64,000 bases of DNA from Microbacterium thalassium (GCF_014208045.1 NZ_JACHML010000001.1:2852001-2916000); one strand, 5' to 3'; positions 8,398-17,340 are shown, numbered from the stretch's first letter. The notes: generated by a model not told the origin, from the letters alone. Numbers and translations: made by a program.

Positions 8398-9945
8398 TCA
8401 GCTCACCCGGATTCGAGGATCGAGAGCCGAGTACAGAAGGTCGGCGATGATGTTGAAGACGACGGCGAGGATTCCCGTGACGAGGAAGAAGCCCATCATG
8501 AGATTCACGTCGGTGTGGCTGAGGGCGTCGGAGAACACCGCACCCATGCCCTTCCACGCGAACACCGTCTCGGTGATGACCGCGCCGCCGATGAGGCCGC
8601 CGAAGTCGAACGCGATGATGGTCGCGATCGGGATCATGGCGTTGCGGAACGCGTGACGCATGACGACGACGCGCTCGGAGAGGCCCTTCGCGCGCGCCGT
8701 GCGGACGTAGTCCTGGTTCATGACCTCGAGCAGGCTCGCACGGGAGTAGCGCGTGTACGCCGCGAGCGAGATCAGCATCAGGGTCATGGTCGGCAGGATC
8801 ATGTGCGTGAGCGAGTCGAGCATCTGCAGCCAGTAGTCGTCCTGGCGGTCGATCGCCGGCGTCGAGGCGCCGATGGTCGAGATGACACCGCTCGAGAGCG
8901 GAATGATCGACTGGTAGGTCGCCCAGCGCTGGAACATCTGGTCGAACACGAGCGGGATGGTGCCGAGCAGCGCCGCGAGGCCGACGATCCGAGCCATGTA
9001 CATCTTGCGATCGCCGCCGAACAGGAAGCCGACGAGGCCGCCGATGCCCGCGAGCGCGAGCGCTGCGATAGCGATCGTCCACCACGCGTTGCCGTAGTAG
9101 AAGAGGTACTGGAACGGGTAGTACAGCGCCACGGGACCGACGACGGCGGCGAGGCCGAAGGCGATCAGCGCTGTGCGGTCACGCAGCCCGGTCGTCAGGC
9201 TCGCGACGATCAGCGCATTGCCGATCGTGAAGAGGACGACGCCCACGATGCCGATCGACGGCTGCTCGAACCAGTTGGTCACGTCGAGCAGCGCCAGGAA
9301 CCCGCCGGCCGCGATGCCGGTGAAGATGAACGTCTTGATGCGCGTGCTCAGGCTGCCGCCGACGACCGCCATGAAGATGAATCCGGCGACCAGGCCGAAG
9401 ACGACGATGAACCACCACGCGATCACCGGATCGCCGAGGAACTGGTTGAAGGCGATGCCGCCGTACTGCTTCAGGATCACCGCGACCCAGAAGACGGGCA
9501 GCGAGTAGAAGACGAAGGTGGCGAAGGTCACCGTGTAGTCGTAGCCGCTGTACTGGCGCAGGGCCGTGGTCATGCCGATGGCGACACCGAAGAGGATCGA
9601 CAGCACGACGGCGACGGTGACGAGCTGAAGGGTGGAGCCCATCGCGGTGAGGATGATCTCGGTCACCGGCAGCTCACCGCGCGCGACGGAGATGCCGAGG
9701 TCGCACTGACCGATCAGGCATCCGGCCGCACCGGGCAGCCACGTGAAGTAGCGCAGGGCCGGCGGGACATCCAGCTGGAGCACCCCGGAGAGGTACTCGA
9801 TCTTGACCTGGGTGTCCGGATCGTTGCTGCCGCGCAGTTCGAGCAGCGGATCGCCGGAGATCGCGGTCAGCACATAGACGACGTACGACGCGACGAGAAG
9901 AACGAGGAGGGTGGCGACGAGTCGCCGTGAAACGAAGGAGAGCAC
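8398..9945 (-). CDS. Oligopeptide ABC transporter permease, DppB-like, enlarged
   Basis: A permease of 515 residues from GTG 9945, which sits 9 bases after an AAAGGA ribosome site; a TTG at 9951 is the longer alternative. It has the DppB N-terminal helix, the domain GDPLLELRG, and the C-terminal coupling loop DYVRTARAKGLSE with HAFRNAMIP. Normal DppB proteins are about 310-340 residues; here the middle (about residues 150-340) holds several extra predicted helices and polar loops. Downstream coupling to the DppC-like gene is tight (1 bp). Upstream, a strong hairpin (9978-10009) separates it from the binding-protein gene. Role: half of the membrane channel for peptide-type import. Confidence 0.92.
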   Translation of the reverse strand: MLSFVSRRLVATLLVLLVASYVVYVLTAISGDPLLELRGSNDPDTQVKIEYLSGVLQLDVPPALRYFTWLPGAAGCLIGQCDLGISVARGELPVTEIILTAMGSTLQLVTVAVVLSILFGVAIGMTTALRQYSGYDYTVTFATFVFYSLPVFWVAVILKQYGGIAFNQFLGDPVIAWWFIVVFGLVAGFIFMAVVGGSLSTRIKTFIFTGIAAGGFLALLDVTNWFEQPSIGIVGVVLFTIGNALIVASLTTGLRDRTALIAFGLAAVVGPVALYYPFQYLFYYGNAWWTIAIAALALAGIGGLVGFLFGGDRKMYMARIVGLAALLGTIPLVFDQMFQRWATYQSIIPLSSGVISTIGASTPAIDRQDDYWLQMLDSLTHMILPTMTLMLISLAAYTRYSRASLLEVMNQDYVRTARAKGLSERVVVMRHAFRNAMIPIATIIAFDFGGLIGGAVITETVFAWKGMGAVFSDALSHTDVNLMMGFFLVTGILAVVFNIIADLLYSALDPRIRVS

Positions 9946-9977
9946 CGACAAGGGTCCTTTTGTTGATCGACATGGCC

Positions 9978-10009
9978 GGTGGGCCGGATGCTATCGCATC
10001 CGGCCCACC
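9978..10009 (-). terminator. Intra-operon hairpin between binding protein and permease genes
   Basis: A perfect 14-bp stem (9978-9991 with 9996-10009) and a TATC loop, without a T-run. It lies 20 bp after the binding-protein stop and 33 bp before the permease start. Such hairpins often stabilise the upstream message or terminate part of the transcripts, giving more binding protein than permease. The structure is seen directly; the effect is inferred. Confidence 0.65.
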
Positions 10010-10028
10010 GGGGGCGATGCACTAGTGC

Positions 10029-11807
10029 TTACTCAGCGACCGTGCCGTCCACGGGCGCCCACTCCCAGAAGTTCCAGAAGTAGTACGGGGCCAGCGGTGC
10101 CGGAGCGATGCCGGTCACGCCCTTGTCCCATGCGGTCAGACCGGGGAACTGGAAGATGGTGATGCCGTAGCCGTCACCCCAGAGCTCGGACTCGACGTCG
10201 ATGAGGATCTGCTGCTGCTCGCCCTCATCCAGCTCGGTCTCGAGGTCCGCCAGACGCGTGTCCACGACCTCGTTCGAGTAGCCACCGAAGTTCGAGGGCT
10301 GGCCCGAGCCGAGGTACTGGTCCGAACCGGTGAGCGCGAGGCTCGTCGACGCCCAGGCGAAGATCACCGCGTCGTGCGGGTTGATCGGCAGAGCGGTCGT
10401 GTCGGTGAACTCCCAGTTGGGCTCGGAGTCGTCGATCACGTTGAAGCCGGCGAGAGCGGCCGAGGTGGCGATGAGCTCGAACTCAGCGGCACGACGGGTG
10501 TTGCCCTCGGGGTACCAGAACTTCACGTCGACCGGGGTCTCGACACCGGCCTCCTCGAGCAGCGCCTTGGCGCCGTCGATGTCGACCTCGGCGTACTCGG
10601 CCGAGCCGTTCTCCGAGACGATGCCGTCGTAGAACGGCGAGCCCGCGATGGTCAGCGTGGAGTTGCGGACCTGGGCGTTCGGGTTCAGCGGACGGATCAG
10701 CTTCTCGAGGATCTCCTCGCGCGGGATGGTCTTGAGGAACGCGACGCGGACCATGCGCGCCTTCTCCTCGTCGCCACCGTAGGTAGCCGGGTCGAACGGA
10801 CCGCCGTTGTTGAAGGTCAGGTCGACGTGCTCGTAGGTGGCCTCGTCACCGGTGTAGTACTCGGCGGTCTCGGTCTCCTGGACGAGCTGCAGCACGTCGG
10901 GCGTCGGCTGGCCCGAGGCCACCTGGACGTCCTGGTTCTGCAGCGACTGCACCTGCGCGGTCGGGTCGGCGATCTGGCGGACCGTGATGCGCTGGTACTT
11001 GGGCGAGGGGCCCCAGGTGTAGAGCTCGTTCGCGACGAGGGTGACGTAGTCCTCCTCGACGAGGTCCTCGACGATGTAGGGACCGGCCGAGAGGTACTTC
11101 AGCTCGTTGTCGGGGGTGTTGGCCGACTGGAAGTCCGAGTTCCAGACGTCCGCGACCGGGGTGAGCCACTCGACGTCCTCGTTCTGGACGGCCTCGACGA
11201 ACTGGTCCTTGGCCTCCTGCGGGTCCTCGATCTCCGGGTACGCCAGCATGACGGCGGCGTGCGCGGCGACCTGGCCGAGGCCGTACTGGACCTCCCAGTC
11301 GACGTACTGCTTGTCGTAGACCAGCGTCAGCTTGCGCTCGTCGAGCTCGGGCAGCGCCGACGCCAGGTCGGGACGCGGGTTCGCGTGGTTGAAGAGGTAG
11401 CCGTCCTCGGTCTCGAAAGCACCGAAGATCGTGACCCACGCGAGGAGCAGGTCGGCCTCGTCGATCGGCGTACCGTCCGACCAGACGACGTTCTCGTTGA
11501 TCGTGTACTCGACGGTCAGCGGGTCGTCGCTGGTCTTCTCGTAGGTGCCGAACTCGGTGTTCTGCACGAGCTCCGGCGAGTCGTTGTAGTAGCTCCAGTC
11601 CGACGTCGTCATGTAGTCGATGTTCGAGTTGGCGACGTTGTTGCCGGCGGTGCTGTCGGTGTTGAAGTTGTCGACGATGTCGTTCCAGGACACCGTGATC
11701 TCGGTGTCCTCGATGACCTCCGACTCGTACGGGACCGAGCATCCGGCGAGGGCGAGAGCCCCAACCGTAACGATGCCCAGGCCTGCACCCAGACGTGTGA
11801 TCTTCAC
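10029..11807 (-). CDS. ABC transporter family substrate-binding lipoprotein (peptide/nickel type)
   Basis: A 592-residue SBP_bac_5-type (cluster C) binding protein. I start it at GTG 11805-11807 because an AGGAGG ribosome site lies 8 bases upstream and the protein then opens with a clean lipoprotein signal: VKITRLGAG, a hydrophobic core, and lipobox LALAGC with Cys23. The mature part has family hallmarks such as NENVVWSDGTPIDEADLL and the C-terminal FPGLTAWDKGVTGI region. It captures the solute outside the cell and hands it to the DppB/DppC-like permeases downstream. First gene of the importer operon; a candidate promoter (11880-11908) and a palindrome (11829-11842) precede it. Substrate is not deducible; oligopeptides are the family default. 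Confidence 0.92.
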   Translation of the reverse strand: MKITRLGAGLGIVTVGALALAGCSVPYESEVIEDTEITVSWNDIVDNFNTDSTAGNNVANSNIDYMTTSDWSYYNDSPELVQNTEFGTYEKTSDDPLTVEYTINENVVWSDGTPIDEADLLLAWVTIFGAFETEDGYLFNHANPRPDLASALPELDERKLTLVYDKQYVDWEVQYGLGQVAAHAAVMLAYPEIEDPQEAKDQFVEAVQNEDVEWLTPVADVWNSDFQSANTPDNELKYLSAGPYIVEDLVEEDYVTLVANELYTWGPSPKYQRITVRQIADPTAQVQSLQNQDVQVASGQPTPDVLQLVQETETAEYYTGDEATYEHVDLTFNNGGPFDPATYGGDEEKARMVRVAFLKTIPREEILEKLIRPLNPNAQVRNSTLTIAGSPFYDGIVSENGSAEYAEVDIDGAKALLEEAGVETPVDVKFWYPEGNTRRAAEFELIATSAALAGFNVIDDSEPNWEFTDTTALPINPHDAVIFAWASTSLALTGSDQYLGSGQPSNFGGYSNEVVDTRLADLETELDEGEQQQILIDVESELWGDGYGITIFQFPGLTAWDKGVTGIAPAPLAPYYFWNFWEWAPVDGTVAE

Positions 11808-11828
11808 TCTGATTTCCTCCTGTGCAAG

Positions 11829-11842
11829 GGATACATGTATCC
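11829..11842. promoter_or_regulatory. 14-bp perfect palindrome in leader of binding-protein gene
   Basis: GGATACATGTATCC is perfectly self-complementary and sits between the candidate promoter (11880-11908) and the AGGAGG ribosome site (11812-11820). It could be a dimeric repressor operator placed downstream of the start of transcription. No regulator gene lies beside it. Confidence 0.4.
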
Positions 11843-11879
11843 GATGAACGCGCTGTACGTCCTCGGACACGAACGGATA

Positions 11880-11908
11880 AACGATAGGCACGCTTGCATC
11901 GATGATCA
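11880..11908 (-). promoter_or_regulatory. Candidate promoter of the peptide importer operon
   Basis: On the minus strand TTGATC (11903-11908) and TATCGT (11880-11885) are separated by exactly 17 bp, a reasonable vegetative sigma-factor promoter, about 70 bp before the GTG of the binding-protein gene. Identified by eye only. Confidence 0.35.
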
Positions 11909-12008
11909 AAACTTGAGCCCAAAACGTTACATGCCCTTTACTCAAGCGGCATCCGATGTGACATTGTGACAACACGGCCCGTCTTGTCGCCTACACCCCT
12001 GAGAGGAA

Positions 12009-12869
12009 GTGCACAAGGTGCAGTTCACCGGACCCCCACCGGGCGATCAGCGGACTCCCAGCCGCGCCAGACTGTGGTGGGAGGTCGGCATCGTGCTCGC
12101 CCTCACCCTGGGTCAGCAGGCGATCTACTCCACACTGACCCTGATCCGCCGCCTCACGATCGAGGTTCCGCTGTCGCAGCAGTCGGCGCAGCTGAACCCC
12201 GTGCGCGCCGATCAGGCGGTGTGGGACGCGATCTACCGCGTGCTCGACATCGCCTTCGATCTCGCGCTCGTCGCGCTGGTGATCTACCTGCTGTGGGAGC
12301 CCGGGTCGAATGCGCTTCGCCGCATCGGCCTGGACTTCTCGCGGTTCGGGGGCGACCTGGCGCGCGGAGCCGCGCTGTTCGCCGTGATCGGCATCCCCGG
12401 GCTCGGGCTCTACGCGCTCGCGCGGGTGCTCGGGCTGAACGTCGCCGTGGCGGCATCGACCCTCGACGCGGCGTGGTGGACGATTCCCCTGCTGGTGCTC
12501 TCGGCCCTGCGCGCGGCGCTGCTCGAAGAGGTCATCGGGATCGCCTGGCTGTACGACCGGCTGCGGCGGCTGGGCTGGGGATGGTGGACGATCATCCTCG
12601 CGACCGCCGCGATGCGCGGGGCGTACCACGCGTATCAGGGTTTCGGCGCGATCGTGGGCAACTTCGCGATGGGCGTCGTCTTCGGCTGGTGCTACCGCCG
12701 GTGGGGCCGGATCATGCCGCTGGTGATCGCCCACGCGCTGCTCGACATCGTCGCGTTCGTCGGCTACCCGGTCGCCGCCGCCCTGTGGCCCGACGTCTTC
12801 GCCCCCGCCGTCTCCCCCACGCCCACCCCGTCCCCGTCCCCGTCCGCCACACCGTCCCCGTCCGCCTGA
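12009..12869 (+). CDS. CPBP-family intramembrane protein (CAAX-protease-like)
   Basis: A 286-residue polytopic protein with about seven to eight hydrophobic segments between residues 20 and 265 and a Thr/Pro/Ser tail (TPTPSPSPSATPSPSA). Motifs of the CPBP/Abi family are recognisable: the glutamate pair LLEEVIG, a later RGAYHAYQG containing the second-motif His, and AHALLDIVAF for the third motif. The first motif normally reads EExxxR; the Arg is absent here, so activity is uncertain. GTG start at 12009 follows GAGAGG. In actinobacteria such proteins are often annotated as CPBP intramembrane metalloproteases; roles include protein processing and bacteriocin self-immunity, none of which the neighbours support. 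Confidence 0.85.
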   Translation: MHKVQFTGPPPGDQRTPSRARLWWEVGIVLALTLGQQAIYSTLTLIRRLTIEVPLSQQSAQLNPVRADQAVWDAIYRVLDIAFDLALVALVIYLLWEPGSNALRRIGLDFSRFGGDLARGAALFAVIGIPGLGLYALARVLGLNVAVAASTLDAAWWTIPLLVLSALRAALLEEVIGIAWLYDRLRRLGWGWWTIILATAAMRGAYHAYQGFGAIVGNFAMGVVFGWCYRRWGRIMPLVIAHALLDIVAFVGYPVAAALWPDVFAPAVSPTPTPSPSPSATPSPSA

Positions 12870-13246
12870 CACGCCCCCGATTCGCCGAGACCACGGATTT
12901 CGACCGAGACCGGGCGCCCCTGACCCGCGTCTGGGCCAACGAAACGCGCCTCAGCAAGCGACCCGCGTCTCGGTGAGCGACTTTGGTCTGGGCGAGCGAC
13001 CCGCGCCTCGGCGAGCGACCTTCGTTTCGGCGAGCGATCCGCGTCTGGGCAAGAGACCTGCGTCCGGGCGAGGGACCTGCGTCTCGGCGAGCGACCTTCG
13101 CTTCGGCGAGCGACCCACGTCCCGGCGCGGGCGCGGGTCCAGGACCAGCGGGCGCGGGCTCCTGCACATGGCGCGCACGCGCAGCAGGCGTCCACAGATC
13201 GGGCGGCCGGCGGGCGCGGCCGGATGCGCGGACTCATCGTCGATGG
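12870..13246. other. 377-bp intergenic region dominated by 19-bp repeats
   Basis: No credible gene. The stretch starts right after the CPBP stop, contains the 19-bp tandem array (12914-13141), and ends in about 105 bp of unremarkable GC-rich sequence before the ATG of the next gene. Frames crossing the array cannot code for a simple repeat protein because 19 is not a multiple of three. Confidence 0.7.
12914..13141. repeat. Tandem array of twelve 19-bp imperfect repeats
   Basis: Units begin exactly every 19 bp: 12914, 12933, 12952, 12971, 12990, 13009, 13028, 13047, 13066, 13085, 13104 and 13123. The approximate consensus is CGGCGAGCGACCCGCGTCT; the first and last units have decayed. There are no spacers, so it is not a CRISPR. 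The array lies just upstream of the AbiEi/DUF559-like gene, and a shorter 19-bp array lies downstream of it (14270-14326). Read on the minus strand, the unit contains CCGAGACGC, which also occurs on the plus strand in the downstream array. Origin and function unknown. Confidence 0.85.
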
Positions 13247-14236
13247 ATGCCGAAGCCGACGCACCATCAGGTGACTTTGTTCCGCACGCGCGATGCGGGT
13301 GTGCTTCCCTCCGCGCGGCGCCGAGGGCTCGCACGCGTGCGCCCGGGCGTCTACGCGGACGGCGCGGCGTGGCGCGCTCTCAGCCCGTGGGACCGGTATC
13401 GCCATCGGGTCGAGGCGGTCGCGCTCACGTGGGACGATCCCGTGTTCTGCCTCGAATCTGCGGCCGTCCTGGGCACGCTTCCGGTGTTCGGCGAACCTCG
13501 CGACGTGCACGTCCTCGACTCCGGCGGCACGTCCCGGCGCTACGGCGATGTCGTCGTGCACGGTTCGATGGACGACGCCGAGACCGTCCGGCACGACGGG
13601 ATCGCAGCCACCGCACTCGTTCCGACGGCGGTGGCGCTGTGCCGCGTGCTGCCACCGGCGTTCGCCCTCGCCGTCGCGGACGCCGCGCTGAGACAGAGCG
13701 CTGAGAGCCTCGACTTCGCTGCGCTCGGTCGCGCCGCCGCCGACCGGCGGGGACGGCGGCGCCTCGACTGGGTGCACGAGCGCGCGACGGCGGTCGCCGA
13801 GTCGGTCGGCGAGTCGGTGAGCCGCGCGGTGATCGAGTGGCTGGGCTTCGAAGCCCCGGAACTCCAGACCGCGTTCGAGCACGAGGGTTTCACCGACCGG
13901 GTCGACTTCTTCTGGCGCGTCAGGCGCGTCATCGGCGAGTCCGACGGCTGGGGCAAGTACGACGCGGACGACCCGCGCGCGATGAAGGCGCACTTCGTCG
14001 ATGAGAAGCGGCGCGAAGACCGGCTGCGCCGGAACGAAGGCCCGATGGCCCGCTGGGAGTGGGCCGACATGATGCGCGGGACGCCGCTCGGCGACAAGCT
14101 GTCCGCCGCGGGTCTGACGCCCGCGCGGCCCGCCGCTCGCGCGCTGCTCGACACGCTCCGCTCGAATCCGCGCTCCGTTGCGCCATCTGCCAGCGTCGGC
14201 CGCACCCCACTCCGCGACCGCGCCGCCGGCGAGTGA
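13247..14236 (+). CDS. AbiEi-antitoxin-like wHTH plus DUF559/Vsr-like nuclease-fold protein
   Basis: A 329-residue protein from ATG 13247; further upstream the frame runs through the repeat array and is not protein-like. Residues about 8-90 resemble the N-terminal winged-helix region of type IV AbiEi antitoxin-like proteins (GLARVRPGVYADG). Residues about 195-285 match the DUF559/very-short-patch-repair fold seen in many actinobacterial proteins: VDFFW (Asp220), ESDGWGKYD (Glu231), EKRREDRLRRNEG and a final WEWADM. These residues could form a PD-(D/E)XK-like site. No AbiEii toxin gene is adjacent, so it is probably not a classical toxin-antitoxin member. The family is very common in actinobacteria and its function is undetermined. 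Confidence 0.75.
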   Translation: MPKPTHHQVTLFRTRDAGVLPSARRRGLARVRPGVYADGAAWRALSPWDRYRHRVEAVALTWDDPVFCLESAAVLGTLPVFGEPRDVHVLDSGGTSRRYGDVVVHGSMDDAETVRHDGIAATALVPTAVALCRVLPPAFALAVADAALRQSAESLDFAALGRAAADRRGRRRLDWVHERATAVAESVGESVSRAVIEWLGFEAPELQTAFEHEGFTDRVDFFWRVRRVIGESDGWGKYDADDPRAMKAHFVDEKRREDRLRRNEGPMARWEWADMMRGTPLGDKLSAAGLTPARPAARALLDTLRSNPRSVAPSASVGRTPLRDRAAGE

Positions 14237-14269
14237 CTGCGTCCCCGCCCCGACGCGCCCGCCCCGCGA

Positions 14270-14326
14270 GTGACCGAGACGCACCGAAATGACCGAGACC
14301 CCCCGGAATGACCGAGACCCCCCGAA
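14270..14326 (+). repeat. Three tandem 19-bp repeats downstream of the DUF559-like gene
   Basis: Units at 14270-14288 (GTGACCGAGACGCACCGAA), 14289-14307 and 14308-14326 (both ATGACCGAGACCCCCCG followed by GA or AA). The last unit supplies the left arm of the terminator hairpin (14311-14344). The period is the same as in the upstream array (12914-13141) but the unit differs outside the shared CCGAGACGC. Confidence 0.8.
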
Positions 14327-14344
14327 TCATCGGGGGGTCTCGGT
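14311..14344. terminator. Perfect 15-bp hairpin, bidirectional terminator
   Basis: Arms 14311-14325 and 14330-14344 pair perfectly around the loop ATCA, with six G:C pairs at the top of the stem. It lies between convergent genes: the DUF559-like gene (ends 14236) and gcvP (ends 14446). No T-run follows, as is usual in high-GC actinobacteria. Confidence 0.8.
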
Positions 14345-14392
14345 GCGATTCGTGTGTCTCAGCGCAGATGCGCGGTCCCGACGCGGGCGCGC

Positions 14393-14424
14393 GGGGACGC
14401 GGGGACGCGAGGACGCGGGGACGC
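14393..14424. repeat. Four tandem octamers
   Basis: GGGGACGC repeated at 14393, 14401, 14409 (one mismatch) and 14417, just beyond the gcvP stop. A short simple repeat with no evident role. Confidence 0.6.
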
Positions 14425-14445
14425 GGCCCGGTGGGACCCGGGCAG

Positions 14446-17340
14446 CTACGCGAAGGCCTCGATGGGTGGGCAGGCGCACACCAGGTTGCGGTCGCCGTAG
14501 GCCTGGTCGATGCGGCGCACGGGCGGCCAGTACTTGTTCCGCACGATGGCGTGCACGGGATACACCGCCGTCTCGCGGGAGTACGGGTGCGCCCACTCCC
14601 CCGCGACCACCGACTCCGCGGTGTGCGGCGCGTTCACGAGGGGGTTGTCCTCGGCGGGCCAGACTCCCGACGCGACGGCATCCGCCTCGGCCTTGATCGC
14701 GATCATCGCCTCGACGAACCGCTCGATCTCGGCGAGGTCCTCGGACTCGGTCGGCTCGACCATCAGCGTCCCGGCGACCGGGAACGACATCGTCGGCGCG
14801 TGGAAGCCGTAGTCGATGAGGCGCTTGGCCACATCGTCGACGGTGACCCCGGTCGCCTCCCGCAGCGGGCGCAGGTCCAGGATGCACTCGTGCGCGACGA
14901 GGCCGCCCTCGCCGGCGTACAGCACCGGGAAGTGGTCCTTCAGCCGGAACGCGATGTAGTTCGCCGACAGCACCGCGGCGGCCGTGGCGTCCTTGAGCCC
15001 GGCGAGCCCCATCATGCGCACGTACGCCCAGGTGATCGGCAGGATGGACGCCGATCCGTACGCCGCCGACGAGACCGGGCCGCCGTCGAACACGTGTCCG
15101 CCGGCGTGGTCCTTGCGTTGCGCGAGCGGGTGCGAGGGCAGGTACGGCGCGAGGTGCGCCTTCGCCGCCACCGGGCCGACGCCGGGGCCGCCGCCGCCGT
15201 GCGGGATGGCGAACGTCTTGTGCAGGTTCAGGTGCGACACGTCGCCGCCCAGGTCGCCGAAGCGCGCGTAGCCGAGCAGCGCGTTGAGGTTCGCGCCGTC
15301 GACGTACACCTGGCCGCCGGCGTCGTGCACCGCCTGCGTGATCTCGAGCACGTCGTGCTCGTACACCCCGTGCGTCGACGGGTACGTGATCATGAGCGCC
15401 GCGAGCGCGTCGGCGTGCGCCGCGATCTTGGCGCGCAGGTCGTCGAGGTCGACGTTTCCGGCCTCGTCGCACGCGACGACGACGACCTTCATGCCGGCCA
15501 GCACCGCGGATGCCGCGTTGGTGCCGTGCGCCGACGACGGGATCAGGCACACGGTGCGCTCGGTCTCGCCGTTCGCGTGGTGGTAGCCGCGGATCGCGAG
15601 CAGGCCCGCGAGCTCGCCCTGCGAGCCGGCGTTGGGCTGCAGCGACACCGCGTCGTAGCCGGTGACCTCGGCCAGCCACACCTCGAGCTGCTCGATCATG
15701 GCGAGGTAGCCGTGCACGTCCGCTTCGGGCGCGAAGGGGTGCACGCGCGAGAACTCGGGCCACGACACCGCCGCCATCTCGGTGGCCGCGTTGAGCTTCA
15801 TGGTGCACGAGCCCAGCGGGATCATGCCGCGGTCCAGCGCATAGTCGCGGTCGGCGAGGGTCTTGAGGTACCGCATCATGGCGGTCTCGGAGCGGTGCGT
15901 GTTGAACACCGGATGCTCGAGGAACCCGCTCTCGCGCAGCAGCGTCGACGGGACGCCGGCGAGCGCCTCGGCGCCCTCGAACGGCAGCGCCCGCTCGCCC
16001 TGCTCCCCCGCACCGAGGAACTCGCCTTCGGGGAGGCCGAACGCCCACGCGACGGCGGCGAGGTCGTCGGCGGTCGTGGTCTCGTCCACCGAGACGCCGA
16101 CGGTCGCGTCGTCGGCCCAGAACAGCTGGTAGCCGCGCTCGCGCGCCCGGTCGATGACGCGCTCGGACGGGCCGGGCGTGGTGACGCGGAGCGTGTCGAA
16201 GAACGCCTCGTGCGCGACCGACAGCCCGTGCTCGCGCAGTCGCTCCGCGAGGGCCTGCGCCTTCTTCGCCACCTCGGTCGCGATCGCGGTCAGCCCTGTC
16301 GGGCCGTGGTAGACGGCGTACATCGAGGCCATCACGGCCAGCAGCACCTGCGCGGTGCAGATGTTCGACGTCGCCTTCTCGCGGCGGATGTGCTGTTCGC
16401 GCGTCTGGAGCGACAGCCGGTACGCGGGGTGGCCGGCGGCATCCTGCGACACGCCCACGAGGCGACCCGGCAGCTGACGCTCGAGCCCTGCGCGCACGGC
16501 CATGTAGCCGGCGTGCGGGCCGCCGAACCCGAGCGGCACGCCGAAGCGCTGGGTCGTGCCCACCGCAACGTCGGCGCCCATCGAGCCGGGCGAGCGCAGC
16601 AGCGTGAGCGCCAGCAGATCGGCCGCGACCACGACGAGCCCGCCGGCGTCCTTGACCGCGGCGATCGCCTCGGTCGGGTCCCACACGCGGCCCGAGGCGC
16701 CCGGGTACTGGAAGAACGCGCCGAAGACGTCGAGGTCTGCGGGCGGCGACGTGTCGAACGACGAGTAGCGGATGCGGATGCCGAGCGCCGCCGCGCGGTG
16801 CTCGAGCAGCGCCTTGGTCTGCGGCAGCGCGTCGGCGTCGACCAGGAAGGCGTCCGACCGCGACTTCGAGGCGCGTCGCGCGACCAGCATCCCCTCGACG
16901 ACGGCGGTCGACTCGTCGAGCATCGACGCGTTCGCCGTCGTGAGCCCGGTGAGGTCGGTGACCATCGTCTGGAAGTTGATGAGCGCCTCGAGACGACCCT
17001 GCGAGATCTCGGGCTGGTACGGCGTGTACGCGGTGTACCAGGACGGGTTCTCGAAGACGTTGCGCGCGATGACGCTCGGGGTGAGCGTGTCGTAGTACCC
17101 GAGACCGATCATGGGGCGCGCGGCACCGTTCTGCGATGCGAGCGCGCGCAGCTCCGCCAGCGCCTCGGCCTCCGTCGCCGCCGCGGGAATGTCGCTCGTG
17201 GTGCGGGGCTGGACCTGGATGGACGCCGGCACCGCGGTCTTCACGAGCGCGTCGACATCGGCGTAGCCGAGCGCGTCGAGCATGACGCGCTGAGCGGCCG
17301 CATCCGTCCCGATGTGACGCTGCGCGAAGGCGCCGGTCAC
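14446..17340 (-). CDS. gcvP: Glycine dehydrogenase (decarboxylating), P protein
   Basis: 964 residues, full length for the homodimeric single-chain P protein. It decarboxylates glycine with PLP and passes the aminomethyl group to lipoyl-GcvH. Visible marks: the N-terminal [13 protein letters not shown], the domain-one segment [21 protein letters not shown], and the PLP-lysine motif [17 protein letters not shown]. The GTG start overlaps the gcvH stop (GTGA), so translation is coupled. Last gene of the riboswitch-controlled sdaA-gcvT-gcvH-gcvP operon. Lipoamide dehydrogenase (L protein) is not in the window and is presumably shared with other complexes. Transcription should end at the 14311-14344 hairpin. 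Confidence 0.98.
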   Translation of the reverse strand: MTGAFAQRHIGTDAAAQRVMLDALGYADVDALVKTAVPASIQVQPRTTSDIPAAATEAEALAELRALASQNGAARPMIGLGYYDTLTPSVIARNVFENPSWYTAYTPYQPEISQGRLEALINFQTMVTDLTGLTTANASMLDESTAVVEGMLVARRASKSRSDAFLVDADALPQTKALLEHRAAALGIRIRYSSFDTSPPADLDVFGAFFQYPGASGRVWDPTEAIAAVKDAGGLVVVAADLLALTLLRSPGSMGADVAVGTTQRFGVPLGFGGPHAGYMAVRAGLERQLPGRLVGVSQDAAGHPAYRLSLQTREQHIRREKATSNICTAQVLLAVMASMYAVYHGPTGLTAIATEVAKKAQALAERLREHGLSVAHEAFFDTLRVTTPGPSERVIDRARERGYQLFWADDATVGVSVDETTTADDLAAVAWAFGLPEGEFLGAGEQGERALPFEGAEALAGVPSTLLRESGFLEHPVFNTHRSETAMMRYLKTLADRDYALDRGMIPLGSCTMKLNAATEMAAVSWPEFSRVHPFAPEADVHGYLAMIEQLEVWLAEVTGYDAVSLQPNAGSQGELAGLLAIRGYHHANGETERTVCLIPSSAHGTNAASAVLAGMKVVVVACDEAGNVDLDDLRAKIAAHADALAALMITYPSTHGVYEHDVLEITQAVHDAGGQVYVDGANLNALLGYARFGDLGGDVSHLNLHKTFAIPHGGGGPGVGPVAAKAHLAPYLPSHPLAQRKDHAGGHVFDGGPVSSAAYGSASILPITWAYVRMMGLAGLKDATAAAVLSANYIAFRLKDHFPVLYAGEGGLVAHECILDLRPLREATGVTVDDVAKRLIDYGFHAPTMSFPVAGTLMVEPTESEDLAEIERFVEAMIAIKAEADAVASGVWPAEDNPLVNAPHTAESVVAGEWAHPYSRETAVYPVHAIVRNKYWPPVRRIDQAYGDRNLVCACPPIEAFA

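Noticed and set aside
12009..12869. Bacteriocin immunity protein (CPBP members often are)
   Set aside because: No bacteriocin precursor, GG-leader peptide or exporter gene is adjacent.
12914..13141. CRISPR array
   Set aside because: Units are contiguous 19-mers without spacers, have no repeat identity typical of CRISPR, and no cas gene is near.
12983..13246. N-terminal extension of the DUF559-like protein through the repeat array
   Set aside because: The 19-bp period is not in frame and the translation is low-complexity; the ATG at 13247 begins a sensible winged-helix domain.
13247..14236. Type IV toxin-antitoxin system
   Set aside because: Only the antitoxin-like domain is present; no AbiEii-type nucleotidyltransferase gene is found next to it.
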